From positions 1 to 41,537 of the forward strand of contig CAMWTK010000015.1 of the NCBI GenBank assembly GCA_947177175.1: 41,537 bases of DNA, written 5' to 3'. Positions 25,283 through 34,027 of this stretch are shown here, piece after piece (position 1 is the first letter of the stretch; every line of letters begins with the position of its first letter). The notes under the pieces are model-generated. The model did not search any database, was not told the origin of the DNA, and saw only the letters and a list, made by a program, of their open reading frames with translations. The DNA comes from an uncultured Treponema sp. (GTDB lineage: Bacteria > Spirochaetota > Spirochaetia > Treponematales > Treponemataceae). The translations under genes and the position numbers were made by a program.

Positions 25283-26779
25283 TTAGCCCGCAAACGCTTT
25301 TTTCAGGAAATCCAAGCCCAATTCGGGGTACAGCACGTGTTTTGCCAGCAGCGCCGCCACGCGCTTTTTTGCCGCGTCCTTGGTCGCCTCGTCCAGCTCG
25401 ATTTTTCCCTTTGCCGGCTTGCCGTCTTTGGTCACGCCCGGTTTCGTCCCTTTCAGCACAAAATCGATAATCGACGCGACTTCGCCCATCTCGCTTTCAG
25501 TAAAGCCGAGCGTCGTCAGGGCAGGCGTTCCCAGCCGCAGGCCGGAAGTCCACCAGGCACCGTTCTTGTCATAGGGCAGCGCGTTCGCATTTGCCGTCAC
25601 GCCGCACGCGAACAGCGCCGCCTCCGCCTGCTTTCCCGTCAGGCCATACGACGTGATGTCGGCGAGCATCAGGTGATTGTCCGTGCCGCCCGTCTGCAAG
25701 CGCACGCCTTTTTCCTGCAACGCCTTTGCCAACGCCTGCGCGTTTTTCACCACGTTCTGCGCGTATTCCCGGTATGCGTCTGTGTTCGCCTCTTTGAACG
25801 CGACTGCCTTTGCCGCCATCACGTGCGGGAGCGGTCCGCCGAGCACCATCGGGCAGCCTTTGTTCACGTAGTCGGCAAAGGCCTGCTTGCAGAGAATCAT
25901 CGCGCCGCGCGGTCCGCGCAGGGTCTTATGCGTCGTGGTCGTCACGATGTCCGCCCACTTGACGGGATCGTAATCGCCCGTAAAGACTTTTCCCGCGACC
26001 AGCCCCGCAAAATGCGCCATGTCCACCATCAGCACCGCGCCGCACTTGTCGGCAATCTCGCGGAACCGCCGGATGTTGATTTTACGCGGATAGGCAGAAT
26101 AGCCCGTCAGCAGGATGAGCGGGCGCACCGCCATTGCCTGTTTTTCAATCGCGTCGTAGTCGAGCAGCCCCGTCTCCTCGGAAACGCCATAGGGATGACT
26201 CTCGAACATCCGCGCCGAAACGTTCATCTTGTAGCCGTGCGTCAGGTGTCCGCCGCACGAATAGTCCAATCCCATCAGTTTCTGGTTGCCGAACCGCTGG
26301 CGCAACTGCGCGAACTGCTCGTCCGTCAGGTCGTTCAGGCTTTTCACGCCCAGCTCTTCCAAAGTCGGGGTCTCCACTTTCGCGCTCAAGATTGCCCAGT
26401 ACGCGACAAGGTTCGTGTCCGCGCCCGAATGCGGCTGCACGTAGGCATAATCCGCCCCGAACAACGCCTCCGCCTCGCGCGCTGCCGTGTTCTCCACGCT
26501 GTCCACGTTCACGCAGCCGCCATAATAGCGGTGATCCGGGAAGCCTTCCGCGTATTTGTCGGTCAGCAGGTTTCCCATAGCCGCCTGCACGGCAAGCGAA
26601 CAGTAGTTCTCGCTCGCCACCAGCTTCAAGTGCGTGCGCTGATTCTCAATCTCGTGCACGATGTCCGCCGCAACCGAGGGGCTGACGGACGCGACCTGCT
26701 GCAAATTCGCCACATACGCCGTCATCGCCGCCGTGGGATGCTCGGTCGATTTCAAATAGGATTCCAAAGGTGTGGACAT
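25283..26779 (-). CDS. glyA: Serine hydroxymethyltransferase
   Basis: A 498-residue PLP enzyme that converts serine and THF to glycine and methylene-THF, so it feeds both glycine and one-carbon units into the purine genes that follow. PLP-binding lysine is in TTTTHKTLRGPRGA, and other signatures are LVASENYCS, YVQPHSGADTNLVAYWAIL and VDMAHFAGLVAG. It is about 80 residues longer than E. coli GlyA, with an insertion around TPTLEELGVKSLNDLTDEQF, which I associate with treponemal homologues. The start has AGGAG 6-10 bases upstream. A possible promoter, TACCAT at 26811-26816, has only a weak -35. Confidence 0.95.
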   Translation of the reverse strand: MSTPLESYLKSTEHPTAAMTAYVANLQQVASVSPSVAADIVHEIENQRTHLKLVASENYCSLAVQAAMGNLLTDKYAEGFPDHRYYGGCVNVDSVENTAAREAEALFGADYAYVQPHSGADTNLVAYWAILSAKVETPTLEELGVKSLNDLTDEQFAQLRQRFGNQKLMGLDYSCGGHLTHGYKMNVSARMFESHPYGVSEETGLLDYDAIEKQAMAVRPLILLTGYSAYPRKINIRRFREIADKCGAVLMVDMAHFAGLVAGKVFTGDYDPVKWADIVTTTTHKTLRGPRGAMILCKQAFADYVNKGCPMVLGGPLPHVMAAKAVAFKEANTDAYREYAQNVVKNAQALAKALQEKGVRLQTGGTDNHLMLADITSYGLTGKQAEAALFACGVTANANALPYDKNGAWWTSGLRLGTPALTTLGFTESEMGEVASIIDFVLKGTKPGVTKDGKPAKGKIELDEATKDAAKKRVAALLAKHVLYPELGLDFLKKAFAG

Positions 26780-26836
26780 AGACTTCTCCTGCCGTTCTGT
26801 TGATGTGTCAATGGTAACTGATATGCGGAAAAATTG

Positions 26837-27310
26837 CTATACAATCTGCATGATTTTTACGGTCGCATGGCCGTCTTTGCTCTCAATCGCGCCACGCGCG
26901 AACAGCGTGCCGTCCACCAGAATGTCCGCGTATTCGTGCACGATACGGTCAAGCAGGATAGAGTCTCCGACGCGCAATTGTTCGATTTCCCAGCCGCGCC
27001 GCGTCGCCGTACCGTACACCACGGAAATGCGCTTGGGCGAGCTGGCGTTTGCCTGCTCAATCAGCGCCGCCGCCCGTTTCCTGCGCTCCTCAATCTTTGC
27101 GGCGCGCGCGGCATCCTTTTCCGCCTGGGCGGCATCCGCGGCAGACTTTTCCGCCGACGACGACCCGCCTGCCAGCAGCCGCTCAAGCTCGCTTGGGGAA
27201 ACGCTCACGGCATCAGGGTCGGGAATCTTCTCGTGTTCGTCATTGTCCCTGCGGACATTACTCAAGACGCGGTTCAGCTCGTCCTGTGAAAGCGAAATGC
27301 AATCTACCAT
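26837..27310 (-). CDS. FliN/SpoA-domain protein (flagellar switch-like)
   Basis: A 157-residue protein. The N-terminus MVDCISLSQDELNRVLSNV resembles the LSQDEIDxLL peptide of FliM/FliY/FliN switch proteins. A charged Ala-rich helix (about residues 55-90) leads to a SpoA domain from ISVVYGTATRRGWEIEQLRV to TVKIMQIV, with the family pattern of hydrophobic strands and GDSILLD. A role in the flagellar motor C-ring or a similar export sorting platform is likely. It is encoded away from any flagellar operon. The ATG at 27310 is 7 bases behind a perfect TATAAT with no ribosome binding site. An in-frame codon at 27346 lies upstream of that promoter and is rejected. Confidence 0.75.
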   Translation of the reverse strand: MVDCISLSQDELNRVLSNVRRDNDEHEKIPDPDAVSVSPSELERLLAGGSSSAEKSAADAAQAEKDAARAAKIEERRKRAAALIEQANASSPKRISVVYGTATRRGWEIEQLRVGDSILLDRIVHEYADILVDGTLFARGAIESKDGHATVKIMQIV

Positions 27311-27317
27311 GTGTTCT

Positions 27318-27346
27318 ATTATACCATGCTTTGCGGAAAGGCACAA
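27318..27346 (-). promoter_or_regulatory. Promoter of the FliN-like gene, predicted leaderless
   Basis: Minus strand: TTGTGC (27341-27346), 17-base spacer, TATAAT (27318-27323), then 7 bases to the ATG at 27310. Confidence 0.65.
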
Positions 27347-27429
27347 ACAATTTCAGAACAGGAACGCACGGTACTAGGCACATACGTCCGCCCGCTTTGC
27401 ATAAGCCGACAGCAAGTTTCATGCAGTAT

Positions 27430-27804
27430 TTATTTCCGAAACACAAACAAATACTCGTGCGCCAGCAGCAGGAAGTTGTGCTTTATGCTGTTCGTTTTCC
27501 AGAAGCCGGTCGCCTTGCAGTTGTGCTGTTCCTTGATGACGATTTCCTTTGCCATAAAGCCCGCGCGCTCGAAAACGCGCATCGTCTCAAAGCCGAGCGG
27601 CTGCACCATTCCCTTGCGCCGCGTATCGCCCATAAGGACGGCACAAAACTTGCCCTTTTTCAGGACGCGGTAACATTCGCCCGCGACTTTTTCCATTTCG
27701 GACAAAAAATCTTTCAGCTGAAGCAAGGACAAATCGCCGTCAATATCCTCGCTGTAATGGATGATGTCGGCATACGGCGGGTGCGTGCAAATGAGTTCAA
27801 TCAA
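27430..27804 (-). pseudogene. DNA methyltransferase (N4/N6 type), C-terminal fragment
   Basis: The 124 remaining residues contain catalytic motif IV as THPPYADIIHYS, then LKKGKFCAVLMGDTRRKG (motif V/VI region) and HNFLLLAHEYLFVFRK (C-terminal strand). A complete enzyme of this beta-like class also needs the SAM-binding FxGxG region and target recognition, which are missing. Upstream the sequence changes abruptly to AT-rich DNA, and the only start is a TTG overlapping the neighbouring gene. It is therefore a remnant of a modification gene cut by the AT-rich segment 27810-28890. Confidence 0.75.
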
Positions 27805-28156
27805 ACGCCTCTTCTGTAATATTAAGATTAAAATATTTACTTATATTTTTCAAATAACTAAAAATATGATTTTTCTCTTCCGCATCCTCCTCTTCGTAAT
27901 GCTTCTTTTCATCTTTCCACAGATAATCAACAACGGTTTGAATATGACTTATTATTTCTTGCGTAACAATCATTTTATAATATGTGTTTTCTTGTGTAAA
28001 ATCCCCTGAAACAATCCAATCATTATTTTCCACCAATTTATTGTACGCCTCATTGACGGAGCACCCTTCCGCCTCACCCAAAACTTGCAAATTTTCAACA
28101 GTATTCCCATTGGGCGATTCAGTATAACCATCACTCGTATAAAATAGATATTTCAT
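27797..28156 (-). CDS. Hypothetical acidic protein in AT-rich island
   Basis: A 119-residue protein starting MKYLFYTSDGYTESPNGNTV, rich in Asp and Glu, with a stretch KDEKKHYEEEDAEEK and no signal or membrane segment. Its ATG overlaps the stop of the nuclease-like gene upstream (TAATG) and GAAGGAG lies just before it, so the two are translated together. Base composition is far more AT-rich than the rest of the window. The family is not recognised; an accessory or control protein of the restriction unit is a guess from position only. Confidence 0.6.
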   Translation of the reverse strand: MKYLFYTSDGYTESPNGNTVENLQVLGEAEGCSVNEAYNKLVENNDWIVSGDFTQENTYYKMIVTQEIISHIQTVVDYLWKDEKKHYEEEDAEEKNHIFSYLKNISKYFNLNITEEAFD

Positions 28157-28866
28157 TAAATAGCTCCTTCGATAAGCATTGATTCTTTTTCGTATTGCTT
28201 AATAAGCGTATCGTAATTCACGAAACTTACTATATCTTTAATCTTTCTATAAATCGTGGATGAAATTATATCCTTAAATTGCCTTTCGCGTTCTTTAGGA
28301 GCAACAATATAAAACTTTGACCTATAGTCCTGCAATTCGTAAAATTTATTAAGCGAATTTTTAATATCGGTTGTATGTTCAACTTCATAAAACGCATTCG
28401 GCAGTTTACGTTCGTTAAACCATATAACATCGACAGTTCGAGCATGTTTCAATATTTCAGGATATGTAAACTCAAAAATATTATGTACAGATACTACGTC
28501 GCACAGTTTTTTTTCCAAAAACGTGCGATTTTTATCTTGCGGCGGAACATAGGTATCGAACTTTTTAAAATTCCCGATTTCCGAAATAATGCCTTGTATA
28601 TATCCGTGCGTAAAAGATTCGATTGACTTCTTGTCCGTTTGTTGTATATTAAAATATTCCAATAATTCGCGTTTACATTCTGTTAATCCCCAAAGCCCGG
28701 GCGCAATGCGAAAAAACTCATTGTTGGTTTGCACAATTCTCCGAACGGAAGCTTGCGGCGTTTTTGTACCCCACAATGAAAAATCTATACTTTGATTTAA
28801 TTGCTGGAATGTGGCATATCCATTGTTTTTTTGCATAGCATTGATAACAAATTCTTTTTGCTGCAT
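28156..28866 (-). CDS. Predicted restriction endonuclease-like protein (winged helix plus PD-(D/E)XK-like)
   Basis: A 236-residue protein. Residues 1-65 look like a winged helix (QQKEFVINAMQKNNGYATFQ, ending RIAPGLWGLTECK). The C-terminal half has RTVDVIWFNERKLPNAFYEV then EHTTD, a possible nuclease core of the form D-x10-13-ExE, followed by YRSKFYIVAPKERERQF. Its position directly behind a Dam-type methylase gene supports a restriction enzyme. The start at 28866 is preferred because AAAGGGAG precedes it; the in-frame codon at 28896 overlaps the methylase. AT-rich composition marks recent acquisition. The usual ExK lysine is replaced, so activity is uncertain. Confidence 0.65.
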   Translation of the reverse strand: MQQKEFVINAMQKNNGYATFQQLNQSIDFSLWGTKTPQASVRRIVQTNNEFFRIAPGLWGLTECKRELLEYFNIQQTDKKSIESFTHGYIQGIISEIGNFKKFDTYVPPQDKNRTFLEKKLCDVVSVHNIFEFTYPEILKHARTVDVIWFNERKLPNAFYEVEHTTDIKNSLNKFYELQDYRSKFYIVAPKERERQFKDIISSTIYRKIKDIVSFVNYDTLIKQYEKESMLIEGAI

Positions 28867-28885
28867 AAACTTACTCCCTTTCTTA

Positions 28886-29830
28886 TTATGGTTCACAATT
28901 AGGGTCTGAATTGCTCAGCACGATTTTTGCGCCTGCCTTGTTCATCTCGTCGATAAACCGCGCCAGGCGGATTTGCTCGTTGTCGTCGAATGCGTCCGCG
29001 TTGTATGACATGAAGGCGGATGTCTCGGAAATCGGGCGGTACGGCGGATCAAGGTAGACAAACGTTTTTTCGTCGATGACGCGAGCGGAAAGCGAATAAT
29101 CGCCGCAGACTATCTCGACGTTTTGCAGGGCGTTTGAGACGTTCCGCAGGTTGTCCTCGTCGCAAATGCACGGATTTTTGTACGCGCCCATGGGGACGTT
29201 AAACTGCCCCTTCCTGTTCACGCGGTACAATCCGTTGAAGCACGTCTTGTTCAGGAAAATGAACAGGGCGGCTTTCTCGACGGCATTTTCTTCGGACAGC
29301 GCAAGGCGGTTGAACGTTTCGCGCACGGCGTAATAGCATTCCTTGCGTCCGTTTTCGTCCATGGGCAAAAAACGCCGCTGCATTTCGGACAGCCGCGCCA
29401 CAAGCGAGTCCACGTCGCTCTTGATGACGCGGTACGCATTGACAAGCCCTGCATTGATGTCGCTGATGTACACCTGCTCGAAATCATATTTTGCAAGGAC
29501 GGTGAAAAGCAGCGCGCTGCCGCCGACCATCGGCTCGACATATTTTGTCAGTTTCTTTTCCTCGCCAACGGGGAGCATTTTCTCAAGCTCGCCGACAAGC
29601 TGACCTTTCCCGCCCGCCCATTTCACGAACGGCTTTGGCGGAACGGCGTTCTGTTTTTCACGATCGGCAACGCGCCTGTCCGCAGGCTTTTCCGCGTCGC
29701 CCGGAATTATCCACATATTGCCGACCATCATCGCGCCGCCGATGCGGTTTTCGGAACAAAGCACCGCGACACGCCTCTGGGAAATATCCCATTTTTCCGC
29801 CGCCTCTTTCGCGGACATAAAACTTGCCAT
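28886..29830 (-). pseudogene. Dam-type DNA adenine methylase with N-terminal helix-turn-helix, C-terminally truncated
   Basis: The frame starts MASFMSAKEAAEKWDISQRR at 29830, an excisionase-like HTH_17 domain of about 50 residues. It continues into a D12-class methylase: motif X/I region PFVKWAGGKGQLVGEL, VEPMVGGSALLF, FLNKTCFNGLYRVNRKGQFN and catalytic DPPY in FVYLDPPYRP. It ends at LSNSDPNCEP. Family members continue for about 40-60 residues with a conserved segment (NR.I....RG, then E.LI.N), which is missing. The break coincides with the start of AT-rich DNA. It may still fold, but loss of activity is likely, so the enzyme call is sure and the pseudogene call moderate. The HTH fusion is known for some Dam-like enzymes. 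Confidence 0.7.
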
Positions 29831-29836
29831 ACGTAT

Positions 29837-29865
29837 GTTATATGCCAAACCCCGAATAAAAGCAA
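29837..29865 (-). promoter_or_regulatory. Promoter of the Dam-type gene, predicted leaderless
   Basis: Minus strand: TTGCTT (29860-29865), 17 bases, TATAAC (29837-29842), then 6 bases to the ATG at 29830. It is divergent from the equally built promoter at 29894. Confidence 0.65.
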
Positions 29866-29893
29866 TGCCTCCCCCACCCGCCATCATTTCCTG

Positions 29894-29922
29894 TTGCGCT
29901 CCGCCGGTTTTCGCGGTACACT
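29894..29922 (+). promoter_or_regulatory. Promoter of the DUF6078-like gene, predicted leaderless
   Basis: TTGCGC (29894-29899), 17 bases, TACACT (29917-29922), then 6 bases to the ATG at 29929. Confidence 0.65.
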
Positions 29923-29928
29923 GTCTGT

Positions 29929-30348
29929 ATGCCTTTTATACCGCCCACAGACTATATGCTCTGCCAGAACAGCGGCTGCGACCGCGCCGAAACGTGCCTG
30001 CGCTACCGCTGTTTGCTCGACCTGACCGACGAGCCGGTCTCCGTGCGGGTACTCAGCCCGCGCCGTTATCCCCAAGGCGAAGCCGCCTGCGACTATTACT
30101 GCACGACGGAGAAAATCCGCATCGCATGGGGCATAAAGCATATCTTCAACGGGCTTCCCTACGAAAGCGCGCGGAACATAAAATCTGAGCTGCTGTCGCA
30201 TTTCGGGCGGACAAAGTATTATCGCTTTTTCCGCGAGGAAGTGCCGCTCCTCCCTGCCGACCAGAAAGCAACCCGCGCCATATTCCGCAAGAACGGCGTG
30301 GAAAGCGAACCCGCCTATACGCGCTTCTCCGAAGCATTCGACTGGTAG
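29929..30348 (+). CDS. DUF6078-like small protein
   Basis: A 139-residue soluble protein starting MPFIPPTDYMLCQNSGCDRA. Five cysteines in the first 60 residues (CQNSGC, TCLRYRC, CDYYC) suggest a metal site. The layout, with CLRY near residue 25 and the C-terminal segment ARNIKSELLSHFGRTKYYRF, resembles DUF6078, a family I know mainly from Bacteroidetes and without known function. It stands alone behind a leaderless promoter, between the restriction island and prs, and is followed by tandem array E. Family assignment is moderate. Confidence 0.6.
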   Translation: MPFIPPTDYMLCQNSGCDRAETCLRYRCLLDLTDEPVSVRVLSPRRYPQGEAACDYYCTTEKIRIAWGIKHIFNGLPYESARNIKSELLSHFGRTKYYRFFREEVPLLPADQKATRAIFRKNGVESEPAYTRFSEAFDW

Positions 30349-30352
30349 CACT

Positions 30353-30445
30353 GTCTCAACGCAGGAAACTGTTTGTTTCAACGGAAGAAACACTCTGTTT
30401 CATGCGGAGGAAACACTTTGTTTCATACGAAGAAACAGTCCGAAA
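30353..30445. repeat. Tandem array E, four units of 22-23 bp
   Basis: Units start at 30353, 30375, 30397 and 30420. Each contains an inverted repeat of the form GTTTC-N7-GAAAC or close to it (for example gtttcaacggaagaaac). The array lies 50 bases upstream of the prs promoter and just after the DUF6078-like stop codon, so it could be a set of operator sites. Confidence 0.85.
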
Positions 30446-30492
30446 CATACGTATGAACGGCGCGGCGTTCTTCGTTCCGACGCGCGCGACAA

Positions 30493-30522
30493 TTGACCCT
30501 GCGGCATAAAATACGGTACAAT
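30493..30522 (+). promoter_or_regulatory. Promoter of prs
   Basis: TTGACC (30493-30498), an 18-base spacer and TACAAT (30517-30522). Transcription should start near 30529, giving a leader of about 20 bases with GGAG 7-10 bases before the prs ATG. Confidence 0.7.
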
Positions 30523-30550
30523 AAAAGCAGATTTTTACCCGGAGTGTTCC

Positions 30551-31792
30551 ATGCCGTATTCTGAACCGACTGACCTTGCCGTTATCGCCTGTCCGGGCGG
30601 TGCGACTTTTGCCGAAGAAGTGATCACGCACCTGCGCCACATCTACAAGCACCGCTTCACGCTCAAAAACGATGTCATCGCAAAGCGGTACGACTTGGAC
30701 AAGGCAAAGTTGATTCAGGACATCAACCTTTCCAACGACATGCAGACGAGCGAACTGTGCATCCGGGGCAACACCGACAAGTACCGCCCGCCGCTGTTCA
30801 AGGTGGACACGCGCTTCACCTGGTTTGCCAACGGCGAATTCAAGGCGGAACTTCTGGACTGCGTGCGCGGAAAAGACGTGTTCATCTTTCAGGACGTGGA
30901 GAACCATGAGCCGATCGCGATGAACGACGGCAAGAACAACGTGGTGCATTCGGTGAACGACCACGTGATGACGCTGCTCGTGACCGTGGACGCGGTGCGG
31001 CAGGCGGGCGCGCGGCAGATTACGCTCGTCGTGCCCGCGTTCCCCTACGCGCGGCAGCACAAGAAGAAGAGCCGCGAAGGGCTGACCGCAAGCCTGCTGT
31101 GCCACGTCTACGAGATGATGGGCGTAAACCGCGTGATTACGCTGGATATCCATTCGCGCGAGATCGTCAACGCATTCAACACGACGCATCTGGAGAACCT
31201 GCATGCGTCGTATCAGATTATCCGCGAGCTTGCCAAGCTCATCAACCTTTCCGGCCCGGACAAAGAGGATCTGGTCGTCGTCTCCCCCGATTCCGGCGCG
31301 ATTGACCGCAACAAATTCTATGCGTCCGGGCTGAAAGTGCCGCTCGCAATGATTTACAAGGAGCGCGACTACTCCGTGGTCACGCAGGACGCGAAGAACA
31401 CGAACATCAAGAGCATCAAACTGCTCGGCGACGTTTCGGGGAAAGTCGCGTTCCTTGCGGACGACATGCTCGGCACGGGCGGTACGCTGCTCAAGGCAAT
31501 GGGCTTCCTCAAGGAACTGGGCGCGACCAAAGTCATCGCCGCCATTTCGCTGCCGTTCTTCACGGGCAACGCCATGGAACTGTTCGACCAAGCGTACAAG
31601 GACGGGCTGTTCTACCGCGTCATCGGCACGAACGCCGTCTACCACTCGGACTTGCAGAACAAGGAATGGTTTGTCTCCACCAACGTGACCGGGCTGTTCG
31701 CCAACGTCATCACGCGGCTGCACCACAGCCAGAGCCTGAGCGACCTGCTGGACAACCGCACGATTATCGACAAGCTGATAAAAAAAGACTGA
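30551..31792 (+). CDS. prs: Ribose-phosphate pyrophosphokinase (long form)
   Basis: A 413-residue enzyme that makes PRPP from ribose 5-phosphate and ATP, the substrate of PurF and many other pathways. Recognisable parts are TWFANGEFKAEL near the N-terminus, YARQHKKKSREGLTASLL, TLDIHSREIVNAF, VVSPDSGAIDRNKFYA and the PRPP loop FLADDMLGTGGTLLKA. The usual bacterial enzyme has about 315 residues. Here there is an extra N-terminal stretch and inserts, as in a longer subgroup that I associate with spirochaetes. The start has GGAG at proper spacing. The next gene follows after 4 bases. Confidence 0.92.
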   Translation: MPYSEPTDLAVIACPGGATFAEEVITHLRHIYKHRFTLKNDVIAKRYDLDKAKLIQDINLSNDMQTSELCIRGNTDKYRPPLFKVDTRFTWFANGEFKAELLDCVRGKDVFIFQDVENHEPIAMNDGKNNVVHSVNDHVMTLLVTVDAVRQAGARQITLVVPAFPYARQHKKKSREGLTASLLCHVYEMMGVNRVITLDIHSREIVNAFNTTHLENLHASYQIIRELAKLINLSGPDKEDLVVVSPDSGAIDRNKFYASGLKVPLAMIYKERDYSVVTQDAKNTNIKSIKLLGDVSGKVAFLADDMLGTGGTLLKAMGFLKELGATKVIAAISLPFFTGNAMELFDQAYKDGLFYRVIGTNAVYHSDLQNKEWFVSTNVTGLFANVITRLHHSQSLSDLLDNRTIIDKLIKKD

Positions 31793-31796
31793 TGTC

Positions 31797-32438
31797 ATGC
31801 CGCTGCGCGCATTCAACCTGCCGGAACACGCGACCTGCCTCATCTTCGACATCGACAGCACGTTGTACACCTGCCCCGAATACGCGCACGAGCAGATTGA
31901 CAGCCAAATCCGCCATTTTGCCGACCTGCGCGGCATGACGCACGACAAGGCGCGCGCACTGATCGCCGATTCCCGCCGGACGTATGCCGCCGCACACGGC
32001 GGAAAGAACATCAGCCTGGGAAACCTCTTTACGAGCCTCGGTATTTCAATAGAAGAAAGCATTGCATGGCGCAAAACGCTGTTCGACCCCGCCGACTACC
32101 TGACCAAGGACGACCGGCTGATTGCCACGCTCACGGCACTGAAAGCGCGCTATCACCTGGTGTGCGTGACGAACAATCCCGTCCTGCCGGCAGAAAAGAC
32201 GCTGCGCGCGCTCGGCGTGGCGGAACTCATCGAAAAGACCATCGGCCTTGACACGTGCATGAAAAGCAAGCCCGCGCGCGAAATGCTCGAGCAAGCCGCA
32301 GGCGTGGCGCGCGCGCCGTTCGGCGAATGCGTCAGTATCGGCGACCGCTACGACATCGACCTTGCGCTGCCGCTGGAACTGGGCATGGGCGGCATTCTGG
32401 TAGGCGGCGTGGAAGACGTGTACGGACTGCCGGACATA

Positions 32439-32444
<6 letters not shown>
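31797..32444 (+). CDS. HAD-family phosphatase (pyrimidine 5'-nucleotidase-like)
   Basis: A 215-residue hydrolase of the haloacid dehalogenase superfamily. Motif I is FDIDSTLYT (nucleophile and acid Asp), motif II VCVTNNP, motif III lysine in KSKPAREML and motif IV ISIGDRYDIDLA-like (SIGDRYDIDLA). The helical cap (YAHEQIDSQIRHFADLRGM and beyond) is that of the Sdt1/PpnN-type pyrimidine 5'-nucleotidases. It starts 4 bases after prs and is probably co-transcribed with it, which fits nucleotide turnover. The exact substrate is not evident. The 3' end overlaps convergent yigZ by 6 bp. Confidence 0.82.
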
Positions 32445-33028
<584 letters not shown>

Positions 33029-33029
<1 letters not shown>

Positions 33030-33985
33030 CAGCGGTCGCCCGCGTCCTCTGCGGCATCTTCCGCCGGTGCGGCAGGAGCTTCATCGTCCGCCGCCTGCTC
33101 TCCGTCCGTCACGATTACGTCAACCACCGGCTGCACCGCATCAACATACAGCACGGGAGCGGCAAAATACATTTTGAGCAGCGCGGTATAAATGTTCACC
33201 AGGTACACCAAGTTGACAATCATGCCGACAAACGCCGGGAACATCTTGTGTCCGTCGTCCGCCCCTTCCGCCGCCGTCATGCCCGTCATAACGCACAGCG
33301 CGGCCACCGCAATCACAAAGTTGCGCCCGCCCGCGCGCAACGCAAGCCCTATCAGCAGGAAGCATTTTTTCCGCATGAGCCGCGCGCTTTTCCTGAACAG
33401 CGACGGCACCTTTTCGCCGGGGTGATCGACATGCAGGAAGAACACGAAGACAAAGCGGATGCCAATGGCAACAAGCACGAGGGCGCACACGGCGAGCAGC
33501 AGCAGGCTGGGAACGCGCAGCTGCCGGAGCATCTCCTGCGCAGAAAACACTGCCTCCGCATCAAGATTCGCGTCCCACCACGCCGAAAAGACAGCCTGCG
33601 CCACCAAAAAGAACCCAAACGCCACCGCGAATATGAGCGCGGAGACCGCCACCGCAAGCGGGAGCGTCCGTCTTATCGTCTTGAAGCCGTAGAACACATA
33701 GCCGAGCGTCACGAATTCCCCGCGCACCATGCGCAGGATAAGCACCCGCAACCCGTACTTGAACAGAATCTGCACCACGAGCGCGCAGAACACGAGCAGA
33801 TACCCGAAGCACCGCTCGTTGAACGTCATGCCGCCGCGCATCAGCAGGAACACGACCGGGGCAAGGAAAACCATACTAAAGATTGTCTGGCAGAGAACCG
33901 TCAGGAAGAGCGCGAACAGCGCGTTTCCCCGGTTGGGGCGCACCGCCTGTTCGAGCCGGGCAAAAAGCTGTTTGAACGAAGTCAT
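33029..33985 (-). CDS. Multi-pass membrane protein
   Basis: A 318-residue protein with about six hydrophobic helices (for example ALFALFLTVLCQTIFSMVFL, LPLAVAVSALIFAVAFGFFL and LLLLAVCALVLVAIGIRFVF) and an acidic, Ala-rich cytoplasmic-type tail. The arrangement and the FKSARLMRKK-like loop (RKSARLMRKKCFLLIGLALR) recall DUF975-type membrane proteins, but I cannot assign the family with confidence. The ATG at 33985 lies 6 bases behind TACAAT with a TTGACG -35 box, the clearest leaderless promoter of the window. It is co-transcribed with yigZ. Confidence 0.7.
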
Positions 33986-33991
33986 ACGAGC

Positions 33992-34020
33992 ATTGTAATA
34001 CGAATTGCCCGCCGCGTCAA
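33992..34020 (-). promoter_or_regulatory. Strong promoter of the membrane protein-yigZ pair, predicted leaderless
   Basis: Minus strand: TTGACG (34015-34020), 17 bases, TACAAT (33992-33997), then 6 bases to the ATG at 33985. It has the closest match to consensus of all such sites here and no ribosome binding site. Confidence 0.75.
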
Positions 34021-34027
34021 ACGCCCG

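Noticed and set aside
26780..26836. Purine or glycine riboswitch upstream of glyA-purE-purF-purM-purN
   Set aside because: The leader is only about 25 bases from the best promoter and the gap to the next gene is 57 bases, too short for a known aptamer.
29830..29887. Upstream start for the Dam-type gene (MMAGGGG...)
   Set aside because: It would lie upstream of the promoter that ends 6 bases before 29830; the HTH domain begins right after the chosen start.
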